Origin: JAEUIX01 sp046156035
Lineage (GTDB): Bacteria; Planctomycetota; Phycisphaerae; Phycisphaerales; UBA1924
Direction of reading: 5' to 3'
NCBI GenBank assembly: GCA_046156035.1
Contig: JBJXEW010000055.1
Span: 43,389-107,388, forward strand
Length of the DNA: 64,000 nucleotides
Shown here: piece after piece, positions 34,768-43,766 of the stretch
Layout: every line of letters begins with the position of its first letter
How positions within the stretch are numbered: position 1 is the stretch's first letter
The notes under the pieces: model-generated
Told to the model about the DNA's origin: nothing
Seen by the model: only the letters and a program-made list of their open reading frames with translations
The model's database searches: none
Program-made: the position numbers and the translations under genes

Positions 34768-35871
34768 TCAGCACCCGCTGCCGAAGTAATCGGTGATGTA
34801 ATCGCCGAGGTTGTCGGGGAAGGGCGGGTTGCACTGGCCGCTCGCGTCGGGCGTGTAGCCCGCCTTGTACCCCGCATCAAACGGCGGCTCATTCTCGGGG
34901 CAAGCAATCGCGTAGCCGCCGGGCCCCGGGATGTGCGGGTCGGTGTAGTAGTCGGTGATGAAGTCGCCCAGATCATCGGGGTTGAGAATCTGGTCGCGGT
35001 TGTAGTCCGCCGCGCAGGGCGTGTAGCCGATGGGGACAAAGGGCGCGGAGCCGATGCGGTTTTCGTTGGCGATCCAGACGCGGCCGTTGCGGAACGCGAC
35101 GGCGTCACGGCCGTTGGTGGTGAAGTTGGTGATCTGCCACTGGCCGACTTCGCGATAGACCGGCGCGGTGAGATCGGGGCCGAGGCTGAACTGATAGAGG
35201 TGAGTGGTGCCGACATTCCTCACCGCCAGGAAATGCTGCTCGCCGTCGATGCGGCCGATGTACGCGAGGCCGCTGAACCGGAACGGTGTCGCGGCGGTGG
35301 CCCCGGTGGAGCCCGTGTTGATGTCCTGCACGCGCAGGGCTTTCTGGCTGGCGGGGCTCTCCTCGATGGTCCCCGCGACGATGGCGTAGACCTCGGTCGG
35401 CGTGCCGGGCGCGAGCAACGGCCCGCGCTCGATGATGGCGAGGCCGAGCGGGTTGTTGAGGCCGGTGTTCTGGCCGCCGCCGAAGCCGAACCGCGCGATG
35501 TTGCCGGATTGCGATAGCCCGTACACGCTGCCAGACTGCGTCGTCGCGGCGTCGGCCGCGCCGCCCATAAACGTCATGATCGCCGTGTTGTTGCCGCACG
35601 CACCCGCCACAGGCCCGGCCGCGAGGTTCAGCGCATCGAGCACAGTCGTGCCGTTCACGCCCGCCACCATCAGCAGGCCGCCGCACGCCGCGCCCCCCGT
35701 CCCGCCGCCGCCACCGAAGGGTATGAACGCGATGGCGTTGTTCGACGCCCGCGTGTGCGAATCGTCGATCGTGATGGTCTGGGCAAAGGCCACACGCGCC
35801 GGGCCAGCCACCACCCACAGGGGGGCCATCATCCCCAGCATCAACGCGGCAGGCCGCGGCCGAAAAGCCAT
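34768..35871 (-). CDS. Secreted protein with C-terminal dockerin-like repeats
   Basis: 367 residues. Signal peptide of about 30 residues (ends VAFAQT). The body, beta-rich with NGRDAVAFRNGRVWIANENR and SGLAYIGRIDGEQHFLAVRN, looks like a propeller. The C-terminus has calcium-loop repeats: CAADYNRDQILNPDDLGDFI followed by TDYYTD, then FPDNLGDYITDYFGSGC. These DxNxDxxxxxxD loops are dockerin-like and typical of secreted Phycisphaerae proteins; they may anchor the protein. ATG 35871 is preceded by TAGAGT at 6 bases and has no Shine-Dalgarno. Confidence 0.83.
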   Translation of the reverse strand: MAFRPRPAALMLGMMAPLWVVAGPARVAFAQTITIDDSHTRASNNAIAFIPFGGGGGTGGAACGGLLMVAGVNGTTVLDALNLAAGPVAGACGNNTAIMTFMGGAADAATTQSGSVYGLSQSGNIARFGFGGGQNTGLNNPLGLAIIERGPLLAPGTPTEVYAIVAGTIEESPASQKALRVQDINTGSTGATAATPFRFSGLAYIGRIDGEQHFLAVRNVGTTHLYQFSLGPDLTAPVYREVGQWQITNFTTNGRDAVAFRNGRVWIANENRIGSAPFVPIGYTPCAADYNRDQILNPDDLGDFITDYYTDPHIPGPGGYAIACPENEPPFDAGYKAGYTPDASGQCNPPFPDNLGDYITDYFGSGC

Positions 35872-35877
35872 ACGTTC

Positions 35878-35883
35878 ACTCTA
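35878..35883 (-). promoter_or_regulatory. -10 element TAGAGT, leaderless type
   Basis: TAGAGT 6 bases before ATG 35871. Confidence 0.48.
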
Positions 35884-35945
35884 CACTACGGCCAAGAAGG
35901 GGCCACACAGGCCGCGGCTGCAAATGGCCGCGAATGGCCCAAAGA

Positions 35946-35970
35946 GGCCCCGGCGCGAGCCGGGGCTTTT
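35946..35970 (+). terminator. Intrinsic terminator, plus strand
   Basis: Perfect 8-bp stem GCCCCGGC/GCCGGGGC with a GCGA tetraloop followed by TTTT. No plus-strand gene ends just before it, so what it terminates is unknown. Confidence 0.75.
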
Positions 35971-35990
35971 GCGCTGGCACGCCCCCACGA

Positions 35991-36017
35991 AAAGGCCCCC
36001 TGCTGGCGCAGGGGCCT
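35991..36017 (-). terminator. Intrinsic terminator, minus strand
   Basis: Stem AGGCCCC(c)TGC/GCAGGGGCCT, TGGC loop; on the minus strand it is followed by TTTTCG. No minus-strand gene is visible upstream of it. Confidence 0.72.
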
Positions 36018-36082
36018 CATTGAGTGATCACCAACCCGCCGCCCTCAGGCGACCGCCGCGCGGGAGACTTTGTTGTGGATTC

Positions 36083-36111
36083 TTGATTCACGGCTCGGCC
36101 CCCCCTGTAAT
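36083..36111 (+). promoter_or_regulatory. Candidate sigma-70-like promoter for rny
   Basis: TTGATT (36083-36088), 17-base spacer, TGTAAT (36106-36111). Start near 36118. Confidence 0.45.
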
Positions 36112-36536
36112 AGGGCTCACCCCCGGCCTGTTTGACCGGGGTTCATTCGGCTCTGCACACGCCCGAGGCCTTGGCCGCGAGCGGGTGCGGGCCGTTCAGG
36201 TCTGCTCAACGGGCTCGCACACGCGGGCCGGGCGAGCGGGTCCGTCGGGCGCGAGTTGGCCCGGCGCATAGATTTGCGCGACCTTCCGTTCTTTGAGCCT
36301 TCCTTTGAACCTGCATCTGGACCAGTTCGACGCATTGAGCCCGCAGCGAGCCACTTGGCAGGGCGTTCAACACGCCCCGCCTGTGCAAGAGATGCTCGAT
36401 CAGTAGGAAGGCTTTGGCAGGCCGCGCAATCTGAACGGCTTCGCGCACGCCGGGGCAAGCCCCCGCGAGTGTGTGCAGCGCCCCGATAGAGCACCGGACC
36501 CGAACCGCACGGGCCGGAACGCATTGGAGCGCGACG
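36112..36536 (+). other. Long structured 5' leader upstream of rny, no gene
   Basis: About 420 bases from the candidate promoter to the rny start, no credible coding frame. Contains strong hairpins: CCCCGG/CCGGGG (36122-36142), GGGCGT-tcaac-ACGCCC (36361-36377) and GGGG-caag-CCCC (36452-36463). Either a regulated leader of RNase Y or an unrecognised RNA gene. I checked for RNase P and tmRNA consensus blocks and found none. Confidence 0.35.
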
Positions 36537-38189
36537 ATGCTCTTGCAGATTCTTTCGCCCGCCTTCGGACATGCTGGCTTCACCCTTGCCCCCACGCTGG
36601 GTGCAGTGCTCGCGGCGATCCCCACCGAAACCCTTCTGTGGGCTGGCGGCGCGCTCATTGCTGGTGTGGTGATCGGTCTGGCCATCGGCGTGCCCATCCT
36701 CAAGCGGCAGGCGGGTGGTGTGCTGGCGGGTGCCAAGGCGGACGCGGCCCGGCTTACGAGCCGCGCGGAGGAAGATGCCCGTTCCACCGTGCAGCGGGCG
36801 GAACTGGACGCGGACAAGCGCATCCAGGAGCGCAAGGAGAAGTTCGAGCGGGAGACCGAGGCGGCCCGCAACGAGATCCGCGAGGGCGAGCGGCGCATCG
36901 CCAAGCGCGAAGACCTGCTGGACAAGAAACTCGAGAGCCTGACCCAGAAGGAAGAGCAGGTCAGCAAGCAGATCGAGACGCTCAAGCAGCGCGAGGCCCA
37001 GACGACCGCGAAAGAGGCCGAACTAGAAACCGTGCTGGTGCAGCAGCGCGACAAGTTGATGTCGATCACGGGGATGAACTTCGAGCAGGCCCGCGAACTG
37101 CTGCTGCAGCGCGTGGAGGATGCCTGCCGCCAGGACATGGCCAAGGTGTCGCGCAAGATCACCGACGAGGCGGAGGGCCAGGCCAAGGAGAAGGCCCGCG
37201 AGATCACGCTCATGGCGATCCAGCGGTACGCCACCGAGCACACCAGCGAGAGCACGGTGCGGACGGTGCCGATCCCCTCCGACGACATGAAGGGCCGCAT
37301 CATCGGGCGCGAGGGGCGGAACATCCGCGCAATCGAGAAGGCTACGGGCGTGGACATCATCGTTGACGACACGCCGGGCGTGATCGTGGTCTCCTGCTTC
37401 GACAAGATCCGTCAGGCCGTGGCGGTGGAGAGTCTCCAGCGGCTGATCGCAGACGGGCGCATGCACCCCACGCGCATCGAGGAGGTGGTGGAGAAGGTGC
37501 GCTCGGAGATGGACCAGAAGGTGAGCAAGGCCGGCAAAGATGCGGTGCTGGAGGTGAACCTGCGCAACATCCACGGCAAGGTTTCTGACACCATGGGCAA
37601 ACTCATGTTCCGCACCAGTTACGGGCAGAACGTGCTGCGGCACTCGGTGGAGGTGGCCTTTCTCTGCCAGATCATCGCCGATCAACTCGGGCTGGATGGT
37701 GCCCTCGCCCGCCGCTGCGGCTTCCTGCACGACATCGGCAAGGCCATGGACCACGAGCAGGAGGGGACGCACCCGCAGATCGGCCACGACTTTGCCAAGC
37801 AGTTCGGCGAGCGCGAGCCGGTGCTCAACGCCATCGCCGGCCACCACGGCGATGTGCCCTCAACTTCCTTCTACACGCCCATCGTGATGGCGGCCGACGC
37901 GGTCTCGAGTTCACGCCCCGGTGCCCGGCGCGAGAGCCTCGACAAGTACATCCAGCGCCTGGAGCAACTGCAGGACATCGCGCTGGGCCACAAGGGCGTG
38001 AACGAGGCGTACGCCATCCAGGCCGGGCGCGAGGTGCGCGTGATGGTGGATGCCAAGAGCGTGTCGGACGACGAAGCCCTGGTCATCGCCCAGTCCATCG
38101 CCAAGCGCGTCAGCGACGAGATGACCTTCCCCGGCGAGATCCGCGTGACGGTGCTGCGCGAGACCCGCGCCGTGGAAGTGGCCCGCTAA
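36537..38189 (+). CDS. rny: Ribonuclease Y
   Basis: 550 residues. Membrane-anchored endoribonuclease that starts mRNA turnover. One N-terminal helix (about 34-56, LLWAGGALIAGVVIGLAIGV), a long coiled coil rich in Glu/Lys/Arg (60-235), a KH domain with GRIIGREGRNIRAIE (about 253-267), and the HD domain with H369 (VLRHSVEVAFL) and H398-D399 (FLHDIGKAMDHE) as metal ligands. ATG 36537 follows GGAG by 8 bases. The long leader is noteworthy given that RNase E of enterobacteria regulates itself through a leader of similar length. Confidence 0.97.
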   Translation: MLLQILSPAFGHAGFTLAPTLGAVLAAIPTETLLWAGGALIAGVVIGLAIGVPILKRQAGGVLAGAKADAARLTSRAEEDARSTVQRAELDADKRIQERKEKFERETEAARNEIREGERRIAKREDLLDKKLESLTQKEEQVSKQIETLKQREAQTTAKEAELETVLVQQRDKLMSITGMNFEQARELLLQRVEDACRQDMAKVSRKITDEAEGQAKEKAREITLMAIQRYATEHTSESTVRTVPIPSDDMKGRIIGREGRNIRAIEKATGVDIIVDDTPGVIVVSCFDKIRQAVAVESLQRLIADGRMHPTRIEEVVEKVRSEMDQKVSKAGKDAVLEVNLRNIHGKVSDTMGKLMFRTSYGQNVLRHSVEVAFLCQIIADQLGLDGALARRCGFLHDIGKAMDHEQEGTHPQIGHDFAKQFGEREPVLNAIAGHHGDVPSTSFYTPIVMAADAVSSSRPGARRESLDKYIQRLEQLQDIALGHKGVNEAYAIQAGREVRVMVDAKSVSDDEALVIAQSIAKRVSDEMTFPGEIRVTVLRETRAVEVAR

Positions 38190-38203
38190 GTCCCTTTGCT
38201 GTC

Positions 38204-39325
38204 TCAGCGGCCGGTGATGGTGCCCCGCCAGGACCAGTCAAGCGTGCGGTCGAGCACGACCACGCCGCCGCGGGAGATCAGGCTTACGGCAAGGCGGTCC
38301 ATGGCCTCACGCTGAGCCCGCAGCAAGGCCTCCCGTTCCAAGTCCGGCCGCGCCGCATCGAGGGAAACGCCGCTCCCGGCGGTCCGCTCTTCCACCAGAA
38401 CGATCCCGTAGCCGCGCTCCAGCGCGAGGACGGGCGTGAGCCCGGGCCCGCTCCCCGCCGCCCCACTCGCCCCCGCTTGCAACACACCCTCGGCCGCCTG
38501 ACGGATGACCATGGGGTATGAGGGGTCGGCGGGGCTCACCAGCCCCAGCACGCCGCCGCCGCGGCCGGTAGGGTCGGTGGAAACCCGCTGGGCAAGCCGC
38601 GAGAAGCGGCCCGCGAGATCAGGCTCCTCCGTCGCCAGTTGCGCCCGCGCGGCCTGAGCCTCCGCCTGCGTGTTGGTGGTGATGAGTCGCAGCCGCAGTT
38701 TGGGCCCGTGGCGGATGGCATGCGCGAGTTGCACGTTCGCTTCGTCGATGCGCACCTCATCCTTCACGAGCAGGCGCAGAGAGGCGTTGCGGCGCACAAG
38801 GGCCTCGAAGCGGAGGTCGCCCAACCCGCGGGCGCGGCGGACCGCGTCGGTGGCGGTCTGTGCCTGATCGGCATCAAGGGCTTGCAGGCCCACGGCCGCG
38901 GGGCCCGCCGCGAGCGCAGCGCGAACGCGGTCGCGCTCGGCGGCGATCTCCGCATCGCCCACACGTTGGGAGCGGAGCGCCAGTTCCCGCTCAAGGCGGC
39001 GGTCGAGAACAATCTCTTGCAGCACGGCCCCGCCCGCGGCCTCGGCCAACAGCGGCGTGAGCGCGGACCACTCAACGGGTTCGCTGTCCACCATGGCGGC
39101 CGGGCGTGCCGATGGCGTGCCAGCGGGCGGCGCAAGCGTGCGGGACTGCGGATCACGGGTGGCACGAGTGGCGCTGGCATCGCCGCCACCGCACGCCGCC
39201 AAACCCAGGCCGCACGCCGCCAAGCACGCGGCGGTGGCCACGCCGCGGCGCGGTGCCCGGGCGCGTGGCGTGGGACGGGGGCAGGAGTGCGGCTGGGGGT
39301 GATGGTGGGGCACCGGCGTTGGCAT
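38204..39325 (-). CDS. Parvulin-type peptidyl-prolyl isomerase lipoprotein
   Basis: 373 residues. A long basic N-region leads to LAACGLGLAACGGGDA, a classic lipobox with Cys about 49. A SurA-like helical N-domain (LAEAAGGAVLQEIVLDRRLE) precedes the parvulin domain: RLRLITTNTQAEAQAARAQL, FSRLAQRVSTDPTGRGGGVL, VLALERGYGIVLVEERT. It probably helps fold outer-membrane or exported proteins in the periplasm. The stop lies 15 bases from that of rny (convergent). ATG 39325 has TAGACT 5 bases before and no Shine-Dalgarno. Confidence 0.87.
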   Translation of the reverse strand: MPTPVPHHHPQPHSCPRPTPRARAPRRGVATAACLAACGLGLAACGGGDASATRATRDPQSRTLAPPAGTPSARPAAMVDSEPVEWSALTPLLAEAAGGAVLQEIVLDRRLERELALRSQRVGDAEIAAERDRVRAALAAGPAAVGLQALDADQAQTATDAVRRARGLGDLRFEALVRRNASLRLLVKDEVRIDEANVQLAHAIRHGPKLRLRLITTNTQAEAQAARAQLATEEPDLAGRFSRLAQRVSTDPTGRGGGVLGLVSPADPSYPMVIRQAAEGVLQAGASGAAGSGPGLTPVLALERGYGIVLVEERTAGSGVSLDAARPDLEREALLRAQREAMDRLAVSLISRGGVVVLDRTLDWSWRGTITGR

Positions 39326-39330
39326 GCGGC

Positions 39331-39336
39331 AGTCTA
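39331..39336 (-). promoter_or_regulatory. -10 element TAGACT, leaderless type
   Basis: TAGACT 5 bases before ATG 39325. Confidence 0.5.
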
Positions 39337-39472
39337 GTGGGGGTTGTGCATAGTTTGAGGGTGGCAGGGTGGGCAAACACGCTGTAAGATGGAGGTGGCC
39401 GGGCGGGCTTGCCGCCGGGTGGCGGGAGAGTTGGACGGGCGTTCTGCCGGTCGGCACTCTGGTATCTCGCGT

Positions 39473-40597
39473 ATGAAAGAGCACTTCGGCCCAACCCTTG
39501 CGAGATCGCGTCGACGCGACCGATGCGCGCTGGGCCGGGCCGGGTTCACACTGGTCGAGTTGCTGCTGGTAATCTCGATCATCGCGCTGTTGATCTCGAT
39601 CATTCTGCCGGTGATGTCGGAGGGGCGGCGCACGTCGTGGCAGTTGCAGAACATCACGAACCTGCGCAACTTCGGGACCGCGGCGGGCTCGTACGCGGCC
39701 ACGTTTCACGACCGCATCTGGTCGTTCTCGTGGGGCCAACACGGCAACCGTGCCAACGCCCTCAGGGTGGGCCGCAACGGCTTCGAGGACGACATGGAAG
39801 CGGCCGAGTGGCAGGCGATCGACATCATCCGACGGCGGGCCACGCCGAATCAGCCCGCCTTTCCCGATCAGGGCGCGTGGATACCGCACGTGCTCTACGC
39901 CCACCTGGTGCTGCAGGATTTTCTGGCCTCGCGTCTGCCCGAGCCCATGGTGCGTTCGCCCTTCGACCGGGTGCGCCACGAATGGGCTGAGGCCGTGCTG
40001 ACGCGGTCTCTGCCCAACATCGCGGAGGTGTACAGCCTGCCCGGCGACCCCGAAACCACCGGACAGCGCTGGCCGTACAGCAGCAGTTACCAGCAGGTGC
40101 CGGCGTGCTACACGCCCGACATCGAACATACCAACCAGTACCTGCGGCAGAGCGAGTTCGACGGAGCATACCTGTACGCGGTCGGGCGGCAGTTTCCGCT
40201 CGGCGGAAGACGTTTCGGCGACGTGGCATTCCCCTCCAACAAGGTGATGGTGATGGAGTCGATGTCCAGGCATCACTCCCGGACGCCTTATTTCTTCACG
40301 CACCCGTACGCCCGGACGACGAACCTCTTCTTTGACGCCTCCGTGCGGGTGGTGCCCAACCCCGACTTCAACAAGGGCGGGTACCTCCGCGATGCTGGGG
40401 CCGTGCTCTATCCGATGCACGCTGCCGTGACGTATGTCGCCAACCCCAGCATCGGCCTGCCTCCCTGGCCAGACGACTCCAGCCCCGAAGACCGCGAGGG
40501 CTTTCAAAGGTGGACGCTGCGCGGCCTGAAGGGCATCGATACGGGCGGCAAGCAACTCTACGGCGATGACGAGTACCTGAAGCCGCAGCCGCGATAG
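39473..40597 (+). CDS. Type IV pilin/type II secretion G-like protein
   Basis: 374 residues. Prepilin leader of about 31 residues ending in RAG, cleaved before FTLVELLLVISIIALLISII with the required Glu5 and a membrane helix; the rest is a large globular domain with an H-X9-DG-like end motif (NLFFDASVRVV). This matches planctomycete pseudopilins with prepilin N-terminal methylation, which are multicopy and of unknown substrate. ATG 39473 is chosen; TATCTC lies a few bases upstream but does not fit TANNNT. Confidence 0.9.
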   Translation: MKEHFGPTLARSRRRDRCALGRAGFTLVELLLVISIIALLISIILPVMSEGRRTSWQLQNITNLRNFGTAAGSYAATFHDRIWSFSWGQHGNRANALRVGRNGFEDDMEAAEWQAIDIIRRRATPNQPAFPDQGAWIPHVLYAHLVLQDFLASRLPEPMVRSPFDRVRHEWAEAVLTRSLPNIAEVYSLPGDPETTGQRWPYSSSYQQVPACYTPDIEHTNQYLRQSEFDGAYLYAVGRQFPLGGRRFGDVAFPSNKVMVMESMSRHHSRTPYFFTHPYARTTNLFFDASVRVVPNPDFNKGGYLRDAGAVLYPMHAAVTYVANPSIGLPPWPDDSSPEDREGFQRWTLRGLKGIDTGGKQLYGDDEYLKPQPR

Positions 40598-40623
40598 CCC
40601 CCACGCCGCCGCCCGCGGCCCGG

Positions 40624-40629
40624 TAAACT
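40624..40629 (+). promoter_or_regulatory. -10 element TAAACT, leaderless type
   Basis: TAAACT 6 bases before ATG 40636, no Shine-Dalgarno. Confidence 0.5.
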
Positions 40630-40635
40630 GGCGGC

Positions 40636-41631
40636 ATGACCATCCTCGTTGCCGACAAGTTTGAGAAGGCGGGCATCGACGGCCTGCGCGGCCTGGGCCT
40701 GAACGTCATCAACCAGCCCGATGCCGGCGCGGGCAATCTGGCCGGCGCGATCGTGGAGGCGAAGCCCGCGATCCTCGTGATCCGATCCAGCAAGACGCCC
40801 GCGTCGGCCATTGACGCGGGTGCGGGCGGGGGAAAGGGAACGGGCGTGCTCAAGGCCATCATCCGCGCGGGCGCGGGCTACGACAATATTGACTGCGCCG
40901 CCGCCAGCGCGCGGGGCGTGGCGGTGTGCAACTGCCCGGGCACCAACGCGGCCGCGGTGGCGGAACTGGTTCTGGGCCTGCTGCTGACGCTCGACCGCCG
41001 CATTGTGGAGCAAACGCTTGACCTGCGGGCCGGCAAGTGGAACAAGAAAGAATACAGCAAGGCCCGAGGTATCAAGGGGCAGGTGCTGGGCGTGATCGGC
41101 GCGGGCGGCATCGGGCGCGAGGTGATCCACCGGGCCAAGGCCTTCGGCATGACGTGCATCGTCCACTCGCTCAACATGACCCGCGAACGCGCGGCGGACC
41201 TTGAAGTGGAGTTCGGCGGCAGCACACGCGAGCAGATGCTGGCCATGCTGCCGCGCTGCGATGCCGTGTCGATCATGGTGGCGGCCAACGCGGAGAGCGA
41301 GCGGATGTGCGACGGGCCGTTCTTTGACGCGATGAAGCCGGGCGCGGCGTTCATCAACACCGCCCGCGGCAGCGTGGTGTGCGAGGACGCGCTCGCGGCG
41401 GCGGTGAAGAGCAAGGGCCTGCGAGCCGCGGCGGACGTGTTCGCAGGGGAGCCGGCGGGCGCGACCAGCGTGGCGGATTGGAAGACGCCGCTCGTCGATC
41501 TCCCCGGCTTCATCGGCACGCACCACGTCGGCGCCAGCACGGATCAGGCCCAGAACGCGGTGGCCGAAGAGGTGGTGCGCATCGTGAAGGTCTTCCAGGA
41601 GACGGGGCGGTGGGAGAACCGCGTGAACTAG
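40636..41631 (+). CDS. serA: D-3-phosphoglycerate dehydrogenase-like (short form)
   Basis: 331 residues. D-isomer 2-hydroxyacid dehydrogenase: substrate domain, NAD-binding GVIGAGGIGREVIHRAKAFG at about 153-172, catalytic Arg in INTARGSVV, Glu in DVFAGEP and His in FIGTHHVGAST. KAIIRAGAGYDNIDCAAASA matches the phosphoglycerate dehydrogenase subgroup. It lacks the ACT regulatory domain of the longer forms, so it is probably not feedback-inhibited by serine. Together with serC it makes phosphoserine from 3-phosphoglycerate. Convergent with pyrH, 12 bases apart. Confidence 0.88.
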   Translation: MTILVADKFEKAGIDGLRGLGLNVINQPDAGAGNLAGAIVEAKPAILVIRSSKTPASAIDAGAGGGKGTGVLKAIIRAGAGYDNIDCAAASARGVAVCNCPGTNAAAVAELVLGLLLTLDRRIVEQTLDLRAGKWNKKEYSKARGIKGQVLGVIGAGGIGREVIHRAKAFGMTCIVHSLNMTRERAADLEVEFGGSTREQMLAMLPRCDAVSIMVAANAESERMCDGPFFDAMKPGAAFINTARGSVVCEDALAAAVKSKGLRAAADVFAGEPAGATSVADWKTPLVDLPGFIGTHHVGASTDQAQNAVAEEVVRIVKVFQETGRWENRVN

Positions 41632-41643
41632 AGCGGCGGGCCG

Positions 41644-42444
41644 CTACCCCTGTATCAGCGTTCCCAGAACCTCACCCTCCACGATGCGGCGGATGTTGCC
41701 CGGCCGCTTGTAGTCAAACACCACGATCGGCACGCTCCCCTCCTGGCACATGGTGAACGCCGTCATGTCCATGACGGCCAGGTTCTTGCTCAGCACGTCC
41801 TTGAACGTGAGCGTGTCGAAGCGTGTGGCTGTCGGGTCCTTGCGCGGGTCGGCGGAATAGACGCCGTCTACTTTCGTTGCCTTCAGGAGCACCTCGCACC
41901 CCAGTTCCCGGGCCCGCAGGGCGGCGCAGGTGTCGGTGGTGCAGAAGGGGTTGCCCGTGCCCGCCACCAGCACCAGCACGCGGCGTTTCTCAAGATGCCG
42001 GACCGCCCGCCCGCGGATGAACGGCTCGGCCAGGGCGCGGATCTCGATGGCCGACATGACGCGGGTGTCGATGTCCACCGCCTTGAGGGCCTCTTTGAGG
42101 GCCAGGCCGTTGATGATCGTGGCCAGCATGCCCATCTGGTCGGCCGTGGCCTGGTGCATGTTGCCGATCTTGGCGAGGCTGGCCCCGCGGATGAAGTTGC
42201 CGCCGCCCACGACCAGGGCGATCTGCACGCCCGTCTCCCACGCCGCGCGGACTTCCTTGGCGATGGACTGAATCTCCGTGGGCTCCAAGCCCGTCGAGCC
42301 CGCGGCGGCGAGCGATTCGCCGCTGAGTTTCAGCAGGACGCGCGAATACGGGCCGCGCCGGGCCACAGCGGCACCGGCCATTCCGGGGGTGAGCGCGGCC
42401 TTGGCCTGAGCGGGGGTGGAGGTGGGGGAGGGGGGGGTTGGCAT
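41644..42444 (-). CDS. pyrH: UMP kinase
   Basis: 266 residues including a ~35-residue Pro/Thr/Ala-rich N-terminal extension before the usual start; the normal length is about 240. Phosphorylates UMP to UDP for RNA and nucleotide-sugar synthesis. VLLKLSGESLAA, ALVVGGGNFIRGA, NPFCTTDTCAALRA and KATKVDGVYSADPRKD are the conserved blocks of bacterial UMP kinase. ATG 42444 is the first in frame; a start nearer RVLLKLSGE would be the usual family N-terminus. Confidence 0.95.
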   Translation of the reverse strand: MPTPPSPTSTPAQAKAALTPGMAGAAVARRGPYSRVLLKLSGESLAAAGSTGLEPTEIQSIAKEVRAAWETGVQIALVVGGGNFIRGASLAKIGNMHQATADQMGMLATIINGLALKEALKAVDIDTRVMSAIEIRALAEPFIRGRAVRHLEKRRVLVLVAGTGNPFCTTDTCAALRARELGCEVLLKATKVDGVYSADPRKDPTATRFDTLTFKDVLSKNLAVMDMTAFTMCQEGSVPIVVFDYKRPGNIRRIVEGEVLGTLIQG

Positions 42445-42749
42445 GGTGTGCGTCCGGAAAGGTGCCAGAGCGTAGAAGAGGACGGGCGGGTTTGCTCGCG
42501 GAAGGGGACAGGTCACAGGTGACCGCGGAGAGGTGAGGGCCGGCGGAGAAGGGCTCGGCCCACCCCCTGACCCATCCCCCTGTGAGGGGCTCACAGAACC
42601 GCAGGGGCCGCGCGTGCGAATCGACACTCGGCCCCCGAGCAGAGCGCCCGCACGCGGGAAACAATGATCGCGCCGGCAGGACTCGCGACTCAGGACCGAG
42701 GACTCAGGACCGAAGACGCAGGGCTCACACGGCACGGACGACGCGCTTG
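42445..42749. other. Divergent intergenic region pyrH / ExbB-operon
   Basis: 305 bases without a gene. Holds two copies of GACTCAGGACCGA (42687-42699 and 42701-42713) that could be a regulator site or a decayed microsatellite. I cannot point to a confident promoter for the operon. Confidence 0.5.
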
Positions 42750-43766
42750 ATGCACACGCCACACACCAACCCGCCCACGTCGCAGCGACCCTCCCCCGCG
42801 CCGTCGGCAGCGCCACGCACGCCCCGCGCGGTCGATGGCCGCTGGTTTGTGCGGTTTGTGCGGCGGGCGGTCATCTTCGGAGCGGTCACATCGCTGGCCG
42901 TGCACGTGGTCTTCATGGGCGTGGCCTACGCGGTCCGCATCGCGGGTGTGCCGGGCACCCCGGGTCTGGCGGGGCCCGGCAACAGCAGCGTCGAGGTGGC
43001 GATGATGTCTGCGGAGGAGGCCGCGGCCGTGGAGGACGCGGAACTGGAGCACACCGGGCCCAGCGCGGCGGAGATGCCCGAGGTGGAAGTGGCCGACGTC
43101 ATGCTCGGCAGCATCGACGGCGGGCAGGGTGTGGAAGACTCGGGCGACCTGGGAACGGTGGGTGCTGGCAGCGGCGGTTCGGGCAGCGGCGACGGCGTGG
43201 GCATCGGGGAGGGCACCGGGCTGGGGAGTGGTGGCAGCGGTGGCGGGGGCGCCACGTTCTTCGGCGTGTCGGCGCGCGGCAGCCGGTTTGTGTACGTCGT
43301 TGACGTGTCGGGCTCGATGGGCGAGCGTGCCAAAATGCCGCAACTCAAGCGCGAGTTGATCACGTCTCTGGACAAGTTGCCGGATGGTGCACAGTTCCTC
43401 ATCTACCTCTTCCAGAGCGAGACGGTGGCGCTGGGCAAGCGCGACCGTTGGATCCCGGCCAGCGGGAAGAACAAGCAGTGGGCCGAAGACCAGATCCGTG
43501 CTGTGCAGCCGTCGGGCGGAACCAACCCGGGCCCGGCGTTTGTCTCGGCCCTCTCGCTCAAGCCGCGGCCGGACGCGATCTACTTCATGACCGACGGCAT
43601 GTTCGACAGCGAGATTGCCGGGCGCATCGCACGCATGAACAAGAGCGGTCGCACCATCCCCGTTCACTGCATCGCCTTCGGCGAACGCGGGAGCGAGGCC
43701 CTGATGCGCAAGATCGCCGACGAATCCGGCGGGACGTACACCTTCGTGGAGCCGCCAACCCGATGA
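42750..43766 (+). CDS. VWA-domain protein with TonB-like N-terminal anchor
   Basis: 338 residues. After a Pro-rich cytoplasmic tail, the single membrane helix (about 40-64, VIFGAVTSLAVHVVFMGVAY) carries S48-x3-H52, the spacing of the Ser16/His20 pair by which TonB engages ExbB/ExbD. A Gly/Ser-rich flexible linker (about 130-170, GSGGSGSGDGVGIGEGTG) follows, then a von Willebrand A domain with MIDAS D185-x-S-x-S in VDVSGSMGE and a distal FMTDGMFD. A VWA domain replaces the TonB-box-binding domain. First gene of an eight-gene operon encoding the ExbB/ExbD motor. ATG 42750 is the start; no good Shine-Dalgarno. Confidence 0.85.
   Translation: MHTPHTNPPTSQRPSPAPSAAPRTPRAVDGRWFVRFVRRAVIFGAVTSLAVHVVFMGVAYAVRIAGVPGTPGLAGPGNSSVEVAMMSAEEAAAVEDAELEHTGPSAAEMPEVEVADVMLGSIDGGQGVEDSGDLGTVGAGSGGSGSGDGVGIGEGTGLGSGGSGGGGATFFGVSARGSRFVYVVDVSGSMGERAKMPQLKRELITSLDKLPDGAQFLIYLFQSETVALGKRDRWIPASGKNKQWAEDQIRAVQPSGGTNPGPAFVSALSLKPRPDAIYFMTDGMFDSEIAGRIARMNKSGRTIPVHCIAFGERGSEALMRKIADESGGTYTFVEPPTR

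Noticed and set aside
36112..36536. RNase P RNA or tmRNA in the gene-free zone before rny
   Set aside because: I looked for the RNase P block GAGGAAAGTCCGGGC and the tmRNA start/end blocks on both strands and found neither.
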